Shown in pieces: positions 27,992 to 35,815 of a DNA stretch of 64,000 bases. Source of the DNA: Rohdeia mirabilis. GTDB lineage: Bacteria > Planctomycetota > UBA1135 > GCA-002686595. The DNA lies in the NCBI GenBank assembly GCA_007750655.1, contig CP036290.1:3224001-3288000 (forward strand), written 5' to 3'. The position numbers were made by a program, and so were the translations under genes. The stretch's first letter is position 1. Every line of letters starts with the position of its first letter. The notes beneath the pieces were generated by a model. That model ran no database searches. It had not been told where the DNA came from and worked only from the letters and a program-made list of their open reading frames with translations.

Positions 27992-30817
27992 ATGAGCACC
28001 GAGACCGCGCGCGGACTGCGCTTCGACCTCCTCGAGCGCATCGCCGACCGCGCCTTCGCCCAGATGGTGGCGATGATCCACATCGCCAACTCGCGCAAGG
28101 ACAAGGATCCGAGCGATCCCAAGGTCGGTGGCCACCCCGCGGCCTGCGCCAGTTCGTTCCACGTGCTGGGCGCGCTGCACCTGGTCGTGCGCGAGCCCCA
28201 GGACTTCGTGTGCTGCAAGCCGCACGCGTCCCCCATCGACCACGCCTACCACCACCTCATGCGTCTGATGCGGCGCGAGGACGGGACCTGGCTGACGGAC
28301 GACGAGTCCGAGGGACTGATGGAGCGGCTGCGCAAGTTCGCGCAGCCGGGCGCGTCGGACGTCTTCCAGAGCTACCACGCGAAGACGGACCCCGACTCGT
28401 TCCACTTCCTGCCGTCGGGCACGGTCGGCATCCCGCCGGTCAACTCGATCTTCCTCGCGCTCGCCTATCGCTACGCGGCGGACCACGGCTTCGACGTGCC
28501 CAAGGACGCGCACTTCTGGTCGCTCATGGGCGACAGCGAGTTCCGCGAAGGGTCGTTGTTCGAAGCGATGCCCGAGGCGTCCGAGCGCAAGCTGGGCAAC
28601 GTCACCTGGATGATCGACTACAACCGCCAGAGTCTCGACGGCACGCGCGGGACCTGGGAGGACGACGCCACGGTCAACGACGCCGTGCGCATCGAACGCA
28701 CCGCGCTCGCCAACGGTTGGAAGGTCGTGCAGGTGCGCCACGGACGGCGTCGCCTCGAAGTGTTCGAACAGCCTGGCGGCAAGGCGCTGCAGAAACTGCT
28801 CGAGGGCGGCCTGCCCGACTACGAGCTGCAGCTGCTGCTCTTCCGGCGCGACGCGGACCTGGTGCGCGCGACCCTGACCGCCGCCGACCCGGCCTGCGCG
28901 CAGGTGCTCGAGCAACTCTCGGACAACCGCCTGCTGGCGGTGCTCGGCGACCTCGGCGGACACGACCTGCACTGCGTCACCGAGGCCATGCAGCTGTCGC
29001 GCACCGAGCCCGACGTCCCCTACCTCTTGATCTTCCACACGATCAAGGGCTTCGGGCTCGAGTGCTACGCCGACCCGGCGAACCACTCGTCGCTGCCTTC
29101 CAAGAAGGAGGTGAGTGAAGTCCTCGAACGCAACGGCCTGTCGACCGAGCGTCCGTTCGCGCACTTCCCCGACGACTCGGAGGAGGCCCGCTTCCTCGCC
29201 GAACGCGCCAAGCACTTCAAGCGCGGCATGGAGCAGCACGCCGAGCTGATCCAACGCAACCGCGAGGACGTGCGGCGCCGGGTCGAGGATGCCGGTGGTG
29301 TTCCGGACTCGCTGGGCATCGACCTGTCGATGTTCCCGCTCGCCCACACCCAACAGATGTGGGGTCAGATCGCGGCCAAGCTGGTACGTATCGCCACGCA
29401 CGGACTGGGCGGCGCGCCGATCGGTGGCGCGGCGAAGGCCGAAGCGGACCTCGACGAGTTCGAGCGCCAGTGGGCACCGGCCGCGAACATGGTCATGACC
29501 ATGTCGCCCGACGTCGGCACGTCGACGCAGATCGCACCGACGATGAACAGCCGGATCTACGGCCCCGACATCGTCGGCAAGGGCCAGCGCGACCGCGAGA
29601 GCGCCAAGTTCGAAGCGCGCCACCCGGAGCTCGTTCAGCACTCGAACGCCTTCACGCGCCACGTGCGTTTCGAGATCTGCGAGCAGAACTCGATGAGCGC
29701 CGCCGGCTCGTTCGGCGCGATGAACATGTACACCGGCATTCCGCTGATGCCGATCATGACGGTGTACGACTTCTTCCTGAAGCGCGCGCTCGACCAGCTC
29801 TACTACAACGTCTACTGGCGCAGCGAGTTCGTCCTGATGTCGACGCCGTCCGGAGTGACGCTCTCCCCCGAGGGAGCCCAACACTCCTGGAAGAGCGACA
29901 TCCAGATGCCGAACCTCATCACCTGGGAACCGGCCTTCGCCGTCGAGTTGGACTGGATCCTCTCGGACGCGATCGCGCGCCAGGTCGAGGGGCGCAACGT
30001 CGGTCGCTCCGGCGTCCTGATCCGCGGCGTCACGCGCTCGCTCAAGCAGAAGGACCTGCTCGCCCACCTGGGTCGCCACGCGGCGAACAAGCAGGGACTC
30101 GGCGCCGGCACGCTCCTGGCTCCGGCCGGATCGAACTGGAGCGACGCGACCGACGAGTCGACGCTGCCGGCCGTGGACGACGCGACGCTGCTCGAGGGCC
30201 TGCGCACGAAGGTCCTGGCGGGTGCGTACCACCTGATCGACTGGCGTGGGTACGCCGGCTACGAGCCGGGCGACAACGTGGTGCAGCTGTTCTGCATGGG
30301 CTCGCTCGTGACCGAGGCGGTCGCCGCCTCCGAGCGCCTGCTCGAGCGCGGCATCTACGCCAACGTGATCGTCGTCAGCTCGCCCGAACTGTTGTGCGGC
30401 ATCCTCGGTCACGAGGAGGACTACCGCTACCTGACGGAAGGCCTCGGCATCAGCGGCGATCTCTACGCCGTGCCGCAGGTCGCGCAGGACGCCGCCGATC
30501 TGGTGACCATCGCCGGGCGGCGCGTCCCGATCGTCTCGGTGCACGACGGCGAGGCCGGACTGCTCGACAACCTCGGTTCGATCGTCGGCGTCAAGCAGCT
30601 GACGCTCGCCGTGCGCCGCTTCAGCAAGTGCGGCCGACCGAACGAGGTCTACGGCTACCAGGGCATCGACGCGGACGCCGTGTTCGACGCCTGCGGTCGA
30701 GCGCTGGCCGAGACGGCGCTCGAGTCCGTCCAGGTCTCGCGCGGCGTGCTCGGCGCGCTCGAGGGTCGCTCCACCGAGCGTCCGCACTGGCGCGAACTGT
30801 GGCCGTCGGCCGAGTGA
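27992..30817 (+). CDS. aceE: Pyruvate dehydrogenase E1, homodimeric AceE type
   Basis: Thiamine-diphosphate enzyme that decarboxylates pyruvate and passes the acetyl group to the E2 lipoyl domain. The 941-residue protein aligns in style with single-chain AceE: HPAACASSFHVLG, GTVGIPPVNSIF (~143), the ThDP motif GDSEFREG (180-187) closing with DYNRQSLDG (209-217), HTIKGFG (~350) and the transketolase-like ENSMSAAGSFGAMNMYTG (~570). No E2 or E3 gene is adjacent, which is unusual because aceE normally sits with aceF. Related transketolase-like 2-oxoacid E1 proteins remain possible. ATG 27992 is used; a GTG lies two codons earlier. Confidence 0.85.
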   Translation: MSTETARGLRFDLLERIADRAFAQMVAMIHIANSRKDKDPSDPKVGGHPAACASSFHVLGALHLVVREPQDFVCCKPHASPIDHAYHHLMRLMRREDGTWLTDDESEGLMERLRKFAQPGASDVFQSYHAKTDPDSFHFLPSGTVGIPPVNSIFLALAYRYAADHGFDVPKDAHFWSLMGDSEFREGSLFEAMPEASERKLGNVTWMIDYNRQSLDGTRGTWEDDATVNDAVRIERTALANGWKVVQVRHGRRRLEVFEQPGGKALQKLLEGGLPDYELQLLLFRRDADLVRATLTAADPACAQVLEQLSDNRLLAVLGDLGGHDLHCVTEAMQLSRTEPDVPYLLIFHTIKGFGLECYADPANHSSLPSKKEVSEVLERNGLSTERPFAHFPDDSEEARFLAERAKHFKRGMEQHAELIQRNREDVRRRVEDAGGVPDSLGIDLSMFPLAHTQQMWGQIAAKLVRIATHGLGGAPIGGAAKAEADLDEFERQWAPAANMVMTMSPDVGTSTQIAPTMNSRIYGPDIVGKGQRDRESAKFEARHPELVQHSNAFTRHVRFEICEQNSMSAAGSFGAMNMYTGIPLMPIMTVYDFFLKRALDQLYYNVYWRSEFVLMSTPSGVTLSPEGAQHSWKSDIQMPNLITWEPAFAVELDWILSDAIARQVEGRNVGRSGVLIRGVTRSLKQKDLLAHLGRHAANKQGLGAGTLLAPAGSNWSDATDESTLPAVDDATLLEGLRTKVLAGAYHLIDWRGYAGYEPGDNVVQLFCMGSLVTEAVAASERLLERGIYANVIVVSSPELLCGILGHEEDYRYLTEGLGISGDLYAVPQVAQDAADLVTIAGRRVPIVSVHDGEAGLLDNLGSIVGVKQLTLAVRRFSKCGRPNEVYGYQGIDADAVFDACGRALAETALESVQVSRGVLGALEGRSTERPHWRELWPSAE

Positions 30818-31464
30818 GCGGCGGCGCGGACGATTCGACGCCGAGCGGTCCCGGGTGGGGCGACGGTCCCGAGTGGGACCGCGCCCGCCCGCACCCGGTC
30901 CAGCGCGAAGCCGGCGATCCCGAACCTTTCGAGCCCTTCGAACGGATCGGGAGCGAGCGCGTGTACGACTCGCCCTGGTGCGGGCTGCGCCGCGACTTCA
31001 TCCGCACCGCGCCCGGCGAGGAGCAGGACTACCACGTCTTCGAGGTCACGAACGCGGTGGCCGTCGTGCCGTTCCTGACCAGCGGCGACCTGCTCCTCTT
31101 GTGGCACCACCGCCACCCGGCCGGACGCAGTCAGTGGGAGCTGCCCGCCGGTCGCATCGCCGCGAACGAAGCGCCCGCCGACGCCGCCGCGCGCGAGCTC
31201 CTGGAAGAGACCGGCCACCGCGCCGGACGCATCGTCGCGCTGCCGGGCTTCTTCCCCACCGGCGGCATCAGTGCCCACTACGCGCACGTCTTCGCGGCGC
31301 TCGACTGCGAGCCCGTCGAAGCACCGGACCTCGAACCGGCGGAGCGACTCTCCGTGCACCGCGTCGCACGCAGCGAGGTCGAACGCCGACTCCTGGCCGG
31401 GCACTACGCCGACGCGTTCACGAGCCTGAGCCTGTTCTACGCCTTCGCGCGCTATCCGCGCTGA
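30814..31464 (+). CDS. NUDIX hydrolase (ADP-ribose pyrophosphatase-like)
   Basis: 216 residues. The NUDIX box is complete: Gly at the start of GRIAANEAPAD, then the catalytic RELLEETGH around residues 125-133. The layout (N-terminal strand region, FPTGGISAHYAHVF after the box) resembles NudF-type ADP-ribose or sugar-nucleotide pyrophosphatases. The start GTG overlaps the aceE stop as GTGA, so it is coupled to aceE. Its 3' end overlaps the convergent FAD oxidoreductase by 13 nt. Confidence 0.88.
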   Translation: MSGGADDSTPSGPGWGDGPEWDRARPHPVQREAGDPEPFEPFERIGSERVYDSPWCGLRRDFIRTAPGEEQDYHVFEVTNAVAVVPFLTSGDLLLLWHHRHPAGRSQWELPAGRIAANEAPADAAARELLEETGHRAGRIVALPGFFPTGGISAHYAHVFAALDCEPVEAPDLEPAERLSVHRVARSEVERRLLAGHYADAFTSLSLFYAFARYPR

Positions 31465-33176
31465 TCAGCGGTCACGAGCACCGCGCCGCGCGCGAGCAAT
31501 CGCTGGCGCAGTCGCGCGTAGTCCGTGTCCTGCACGTCGCCGTCGCGCTCGAGTGCTTGGATCGCGATCGCTCCGCAGGCCTGACCCAGGGCCATGAAGA
31601 CCGGCTCCATGCGGATCGAACCGAAGGCGATGTGCGTGGCCGAGACCGCGGTCGGCGTCAGCACGTTCGTGGTCGCGCCGCGCGGCGGGAGCACGACGCC
31701 GAGATCGATGCCGTAGGGCCCGCCGGGCGGCACTTGCACGTCGCCCTCGTTGCGCACGCAACCATCTGCTCCGACGTGGCGCCACACGTTGTGCGAGTCC
31801 ATGTTGTACGAGCCCATCGCGATCGGACGCTCGACCGGCAGCTCGCGCCGCACGTGCCGCTCGGTCTCGACGAAGTCCGAGCGCAGGCGCCGCCCCTCGC
31901 GCACGTAGACCGCGTGCGGCCAGCCGCCCGTGTCCGTGTACTCGTCGGCGGCCAGCCCCCAGGGCGCGTGGAAGGCGCGGATCTCGGCCGGCACGCGCTC
32001 GTGGTTCTGGAGCGTCCACAGGTGACCGCGCTGCCACCGCTCGTGGCGCGCGACGATCGCACGGCGCTCCGCGTCGCTCGCCAGCGGGTAGTCGTGGTTC
32101 TGCCCCACGAAGTCGCTCGACGCGCCGTTCCAGTTGTTCGAATCGGTCTTGCGATTCGGCATCAGGTCGAGCGTCAGGAAGTGCTTCCTCTGGCCGGCCT
32201 CGATCGAGCGGAACAGGAGTTCGTGGTCGCGCTCGTCGTAGTCGGGCGGCGGCGCGACGGCGAGCCGGTTGGCGGGGACGTCGGTGAGCGCCAGGCGGAA
32301 GCAGTAGGCCTGGACGCCCAGATCCGCGCTGCCGTCCGGCGGCAGGCTCGGCCGCAGCCCCGGCAGGAGACCCGAGTCCCGATCGCCGGCGACGATCCAC
32401 GGATCGACGCCGGGCGGGAACTGGTTCTTGAGCGCGCGCGCGGTCTGCACGCCGTTCAGGGTCTCACCGAACTCGGCGTTCGACTCGCGCCCCACCACGA
32501 AGGGCAGGTGCGCCAGCTCGATCAGGTCGCCCTCGTAGGTGGCGTCGACGAAGACACGGGCGCGGAAGCGGCGTCCGTCGGTCGTGCGGATCTCGGTCAG
32601 TCGCTCGCCGTCGAAGACTCCGGGCGACGTGCGATCGAGCGCCGCACCGAGTTCGACGCGCACCGGCGACGACGCGATCCAGTCCTCGAAGATCGAGCGC
32701 GCCACGCCGGGCTCGAACAGCCACATGGTCCGCCGGGCTCCGTCGATCGCGACGGTCCCCTGACCGCGGTTCCCGAAGTCCGCGCGCGCCTGCCAGCGCC
32801 AGCGGGCGTCGTCCTCGTAGGCTTCGAAGACGCGGCCGTAGAACTCGCGCGCCAGGCCGCCGATCACCTCCTTGCGCCCCGTGTCGCTGAAGCCGAGCCC
32901 GGCCGAGCTCATGCCGCCCAGCACGCGACCGGCCTCGAGCAGCACGACCGACGCGCCGCCGGCTGCGGCCTCCAGCGCCGTCGTGACGCCGGCGCTCGTC
33001 CCGCCCACGACGACGACGTCGGCGGCGATCGGCTCGTCGTCCGCGGAAGCATCGCGCGCCGAACGCGGACCGCCGCAGGCGCCGAGCATCAGCCCGGCCC
33101 CTGCGGCGGCTCCACCTGCGAGAACCCTGCGGCGTGCGGCGTCGAACGTCGGATCGTGCACGGGGGCTCGCTCCAT
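31452..33176 (-). CDS. FAD-dependent oxidoreductase (FAD_oxidored family), exported
   Basis: 574 residues. The N-terminus RRRVLAGGAAAGAGLMLGACGG looks like a Tat-type (two-arginine) signal that ends in a lipobox. The dinucleotide-binding loop follows at about residue 55 (VVVVGGTSAGVTTALEA, then LLEAGRVLGGMSS). Later segments FVDATYEGDLIELA, WNGASSDFVGQNHDYP and the C-terminal TNVLTPTAVSATHIAFGSIRMEP fit the FAD_oxidored family, common in planctomycetes and often near polysaccharide genes. The substrate is unknown. It follows msrB by a few bases on the same strand. Confidence 0.82.
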   Translation of the reverse strand: MERAPVHDPTFDAARRRVLAGGAAAGAGLMLGACGGPRSARDASADDEPIAADVVVVGGTSAGVTTALEAAAGGASVVLLEAGRVLGGMSSAGLGFSDTGRKEVIGGLAREFYGRVFEAYEDDARWRWQARADFGNRGQGTVAIDGARRTMWLFEPGVARSIFEDWIASSPVRVELGAALDRTSPGVFDGERLTEIRTTDGRRFRARVFVDATYEGDLIELAHLPFVVGRESNAEFGETLNGVQTARALKNQFPPGVDPWIVAGDRDSGLLPGLRPSLPPDGSADLGVQAYCFRLALTDVPANRLAVAPPPDYDERDHELLFRSIEAGQRKHFLTLDLMPNRKTDSNNWNGASSDFVGQNHDYPLASDAERRAIVARHERWQRGHLWTLQNHERVPAEIRAFHAPWGLAADEYTDTGGWPHAVYVREGRRLRSDFVETERHVRRELPVERPIAMGSYNMDSHNVWRHVGADGCVRNEGDVQVPPGGPYGIDLGVVLPPRGATTNVLTPTAVSATHIAFGSIRMEPVFMALGQACGAIAIQALERDGDVQDTDYARLRQRLLARGAVLVTADQRG

Positions 33177-33181
33177 TGGAT

Positions 33182-33895
33182 TCAGGCGTCGGCGGCCGGA
33201 TCGGCGAGTTCGGCCGTGTCCGCCAACTCCGTGAAGAAGAGCGCCTCCGAGTTCAGGCAGTAGCGCAGGCCCGTGGGTTTCGGTCCGTCGGTGAAGACGT
33301 GACCCAGGTGACCGCCGCAGCGCGTGCACTCGATCTCGGTGCGCGGCACGAACAGCTTGGTGTCGGTGTGCTCGGTGATGTTCTCGGGCGCGATCGGCTG
33401 GAAGAAGCTGGGCCAACCGGTCCCCGAGTCGAACTTGGACGCGCTGGTGAACAGCGGCAGATCGCATCCGGCGCACGTGTAGACCCCCTCCAACTTGTTG
33501 TCGAGCAGGGTGCCGCAGAAGGGCCGCTCGGTGCCCTCGGCGCGCAGGATCTTGAAGCGCTCGAGGCCGAGCTGGGCGATCCACTCCTCGCGCGTCTTCT
33601 CGACCTTCGGCGAGGAGACCGGTCCGACGAGTTGGCCGGAGCGATCGAAGACGCGGACGCTCACGCGCGGTCCGTCGGCGGTGGCGTCGCTCGATCCGGT
33701 CCCGGTGGGTTGCGTGCCGCTCGAGTCGGTGCGTGCGTTCGAGTCCTTGGTCATGGTCGTCGTGGGGTCGGCCGCGCTGACGTCCGCGGCGGACGGCTTG
33801 TCGCCGCCGGTCGAACAACCCAGCACGAGGCCGAGCGCGACGACGGGCAACAGGAAGCGGGAGCGGGCGGCGGAGCGGTGGTCGATCTTCTTCAT
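33182..33895 (-). CDS. msrB: Peptide methionine-R-sulfoxide reductase MsrB, lipoprotein form
   Basis: MsrB repairs oxidised methionine (R form) in proteins. The 237-residue protein has a lipoprotein signal (lipobox VLGC near residue 27), a low-complexity linker, and the MsrB domain from about residue 100. Zinc Cys pairs are CAGC and CTRC; the catalytic Cys is in LRYCLNSEALFF (~215). The export signal places repair outside the cytoplasm. A TAGTCT box ends 12 nt before the ATG, giving it a near-leaderless promoter. Its neighbour two genes upstream is the putative selenoprotein with a DsbD-N-like domain, a possible reductant relation. Confidence 0.92.
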   Translation of the reverse strand: MKKIDHRSAARSRFLLPVVALGLVLGCSTGGDKPSAADVSAADPTTTMTKDSNARTDSSGTQPTGTGSSDATADGPRVSVRVFDRSGQLVGPVSSPKVEKTREEWIAQLGLERFKILRAEGTERPFCGTLLDNKLEGVYTCAGCDLPLFTSASKFDSGTGWPSFFQPIAPENITEHTDTKLFVPRTEIECTRCGGHLGHVFTDGPKPTGLRYCLNSEALFFTELADTAELADPAADA

Positions 33896-33906
33896 GGGTC
33901 GAGCGC

Positions 33907-33912
33907 AGACTA
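33907..33912 (-). promoter_or_regulatory. -10-like box TAGTCT before msrB
   Basis: Minus-strand TAGTCT ends 12 nt before the msrB ATG, in the short gap after the upstream membrane-protein gene. Confidence 0.35.
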
Positions 33913-33933
33913 CGGTGCGCACCTGTTCTTGGG

Positions 33934-35769
33934 TCATCGATCCGCGCGCCGGTAGAGGGCGAGGTGCGGTCCCGGGCGCGTCACCTTCCACAGGGACGTG
34001 AGCGGGAAGTCGAGCTCGGTGGGCAAGCGCTGTTCGGCTGCGGGTTCCCCCACCTCCCACACGGGTTCCTGTTCGAGGCGCAGCGGCGCGAGCTTCGGTG
34101 CGGGCGATCCCGCGCCGGCGCCCCGTTCGACGACCAGAGCGGGCTCCGGATCCACCGGCAGCGGCGCGCGACCGTCCGCGGTGTCGCGATCGACCACGAG
34201 CACCCACTCCACGCCGAGCGCGTCGAGCAGCGCGTTCGGATCGGTCGGAGCGGCGAACTCGGGCGGGCGCCCGGCGGTGAAGTCCCAACCGCGATGGCGC
34301 TCGTCGAACACGAACAGCTCGGCGAACGAGATCGAGTCCACGGGCCCGTCGGACAGCACGCCTGCCTCGAGTCGCGCGAGTTGCGCCCGCTCGCGCGCAC
34401 CGAGATCGCGCCACTGGGCCGTGCGTTCGAGCGAACGCCGGTTCGGATCGAGCACCGGCCCGTAGCGATCGATGGCGAGCACGCCGGTGGGTGGATCCGC
34501 CTCCAGCAGGCGCGCGGCAACGGCGCGGGTGTCCTCGTTCGACAGGACCCAGGCCAGGCGCGCGCTCTGCACCAGCGGAATGAGCAACAGCGCGTAGAGC
34601 AGGCCGCGCACGAACGCACCGCGCTCGTACAGGATGCGCGCACCGAACGCGGCCGGGACGCTGAGGAACGCGAGCCCCGGCAGGATGTAGCGGACGTGGT
34701 CGTTCTGGTTCGTCGTGAAGAACGCGAGCCACAGGAGCGCGAACACGGTCGGGACGCGCGCGGCTCGAGAACGGAGCGCCGCCACGAGACCGACGAGCGC
34801 GAGCAGACACAGCACCGGGTCGTAGCCGATCATCGCCTTCGACAGACGCGCGAGCGACGCCCACCGGATGTCGAGCACGATCGACTGACCGCCGAGCGAG
34901 AGGTCCGCTTCGGGCCCGGACAGGTCGTCCTCGCCCGCGATCGCCTCGGGCGCACCGTGGACCAGGGCGGCGTTGTAGCCGACGGCCACCGCGACCAACG
35001 CGAACGCCGCGACGGCCACCGCTCCGTGGACGAGACGCGTGCTCACGTCGTCCTTCGAACGGAAGCCGCGCGGGCCGAACAACCACGCGAGTCCCGCGAT
35101 CCCGAGCATCGGCAGACCGGCCTGGTGCGACGCCGCCGCCGCGGCTCCGAGGACCGCCGTGGCCACGAGCGCGCCGAGTCGTCCCGTGCGCAGGTAGCGC
35201 GCCGCCGGCCAACAGGCGAGCAGACCGAAGGCGGTCACCGGACCCCACGGGCGTTCCTGCACCGAGAAATGCACGGCGAGGAGGCAGGTCGCGGCGAGGT
35301 AGGCGCCGAACAGGGCGGTGCAGCGCTCGCGGTCCTCGCCGAGCGGTGGTGGCGACGCTCGGTCCGCCGCCGCTCCATCGACCCGGCGCTCCACGAGGAC
35401 CAGGTACGCCGCCAGCGGCAGCAACAGTCCGAGCAGCGCCACGAGGATGCGCGCCGGGCGGTGGACGCGTTCGGGCTCGAGCAGGATGCGTTGGCCGAAC
35501 TCCTCGGCGCCGCCCCACTCGCCCGTCGCGCGACCGAGCCCGTACTGACCGGCGTAGATCGGCAGCAGCGCGTACGGCAACAGGTACGGATAGGTCGAGT
35601 AGCGCCCGGCCGGCGGCACGAGGCTCTTCTCCTGCGCCATGCCGAGCGCGCCGCGGACGATGTGCGTGTCCGGCACGTACTCGGTGCGCGGAAAGCCGTG
35701 GCCGATGCCGAACAGACGCAGTCCGGCGGCGAGCGCGAGGATCGCGAGGAGCGGGAGAAGTCGCTTCAA
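33934..35769 (-). CDS. GT-C type membrane glycosyltransferase (PMT/ArnT-like)
   Basis: 611 residues with about ten hydrophobic segments in the first ~420 residues and a soluble C-terminal domain. The first loop after the first helix has FPRTEYVPDTHIV, with acidic residues placed as in polyprenyl-phosphate-sugar dependent glycosyltransferases. Further on, the membrane-loop HVRYILPGLAFLS (~365) is typical of these large membrane proteins. Substrates cannot be assigned. It begins 46 nt after the selenoprotein-like gene and ends 38 nt before msrB, all on one strand. Confidence 0.7.
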   Translation of the reverse strand: MKRLLPLLAILALAAGLRLFGIGHGFPRTEYVPDTHIVRGALGMAQEKSLVPPAGRYSTYPYLLPYALLPIYAGQYGLGRATGEWGGAEEFGQRILLEPERVHRPARILVALLGLLLPLAAYLVLVERRVDGAAADRASPPPLGEDRERCTALFGAYLAATCLLAVHFSVQERPWGPVTAFGLLACWPAARYLRTGRLGALVATAVLGAAAAASHQAGLPMLGIAGLAWLFGPRGFRSKDDVSTRLVHGAVAVAAFALVAVAVGYNAALVHGAPEAIAGEDDLSGPEADLSLGGQSIVLDIRWASLARLSKAMIGYDPVLCLLALVGLVAALRSRAARVPTVFALLWLAFFTTNQNDHVRYILPGLAFLSVPAAFGARILYERGAFVRGLLYALLLIPLVQSARLAWVLSNEDTRAVAARLLEADPPTGVLAIDRYGPVLDPNRRSLERTAQWRDLGARERAQLARLEAGVLSDGPVDSISFAELFVFDERHRGWDFTAGRPPEFAAPTDPNALLDALGVEWVLVVDRDTADGRAPLPVDPEPALVVERGAGAGSPAPKLAPLRLEQEPVWEVGEPAAEQRLPTELDFPLTSLWKVTRPGPHLALYRRADR

Positions 35770-35815
35770 CGTCGAGCGACTCCGTCCGAGCCAGGTGCGT
35801 TCGCGGGGCGAGCGA

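Noticed and set aside
33182..33895. MsrB as a second selenoprotein
   Set aside because: The catalytic position is encoded by an ordinary Cys codon (RYCLNS) and no in-frame UGA is present.
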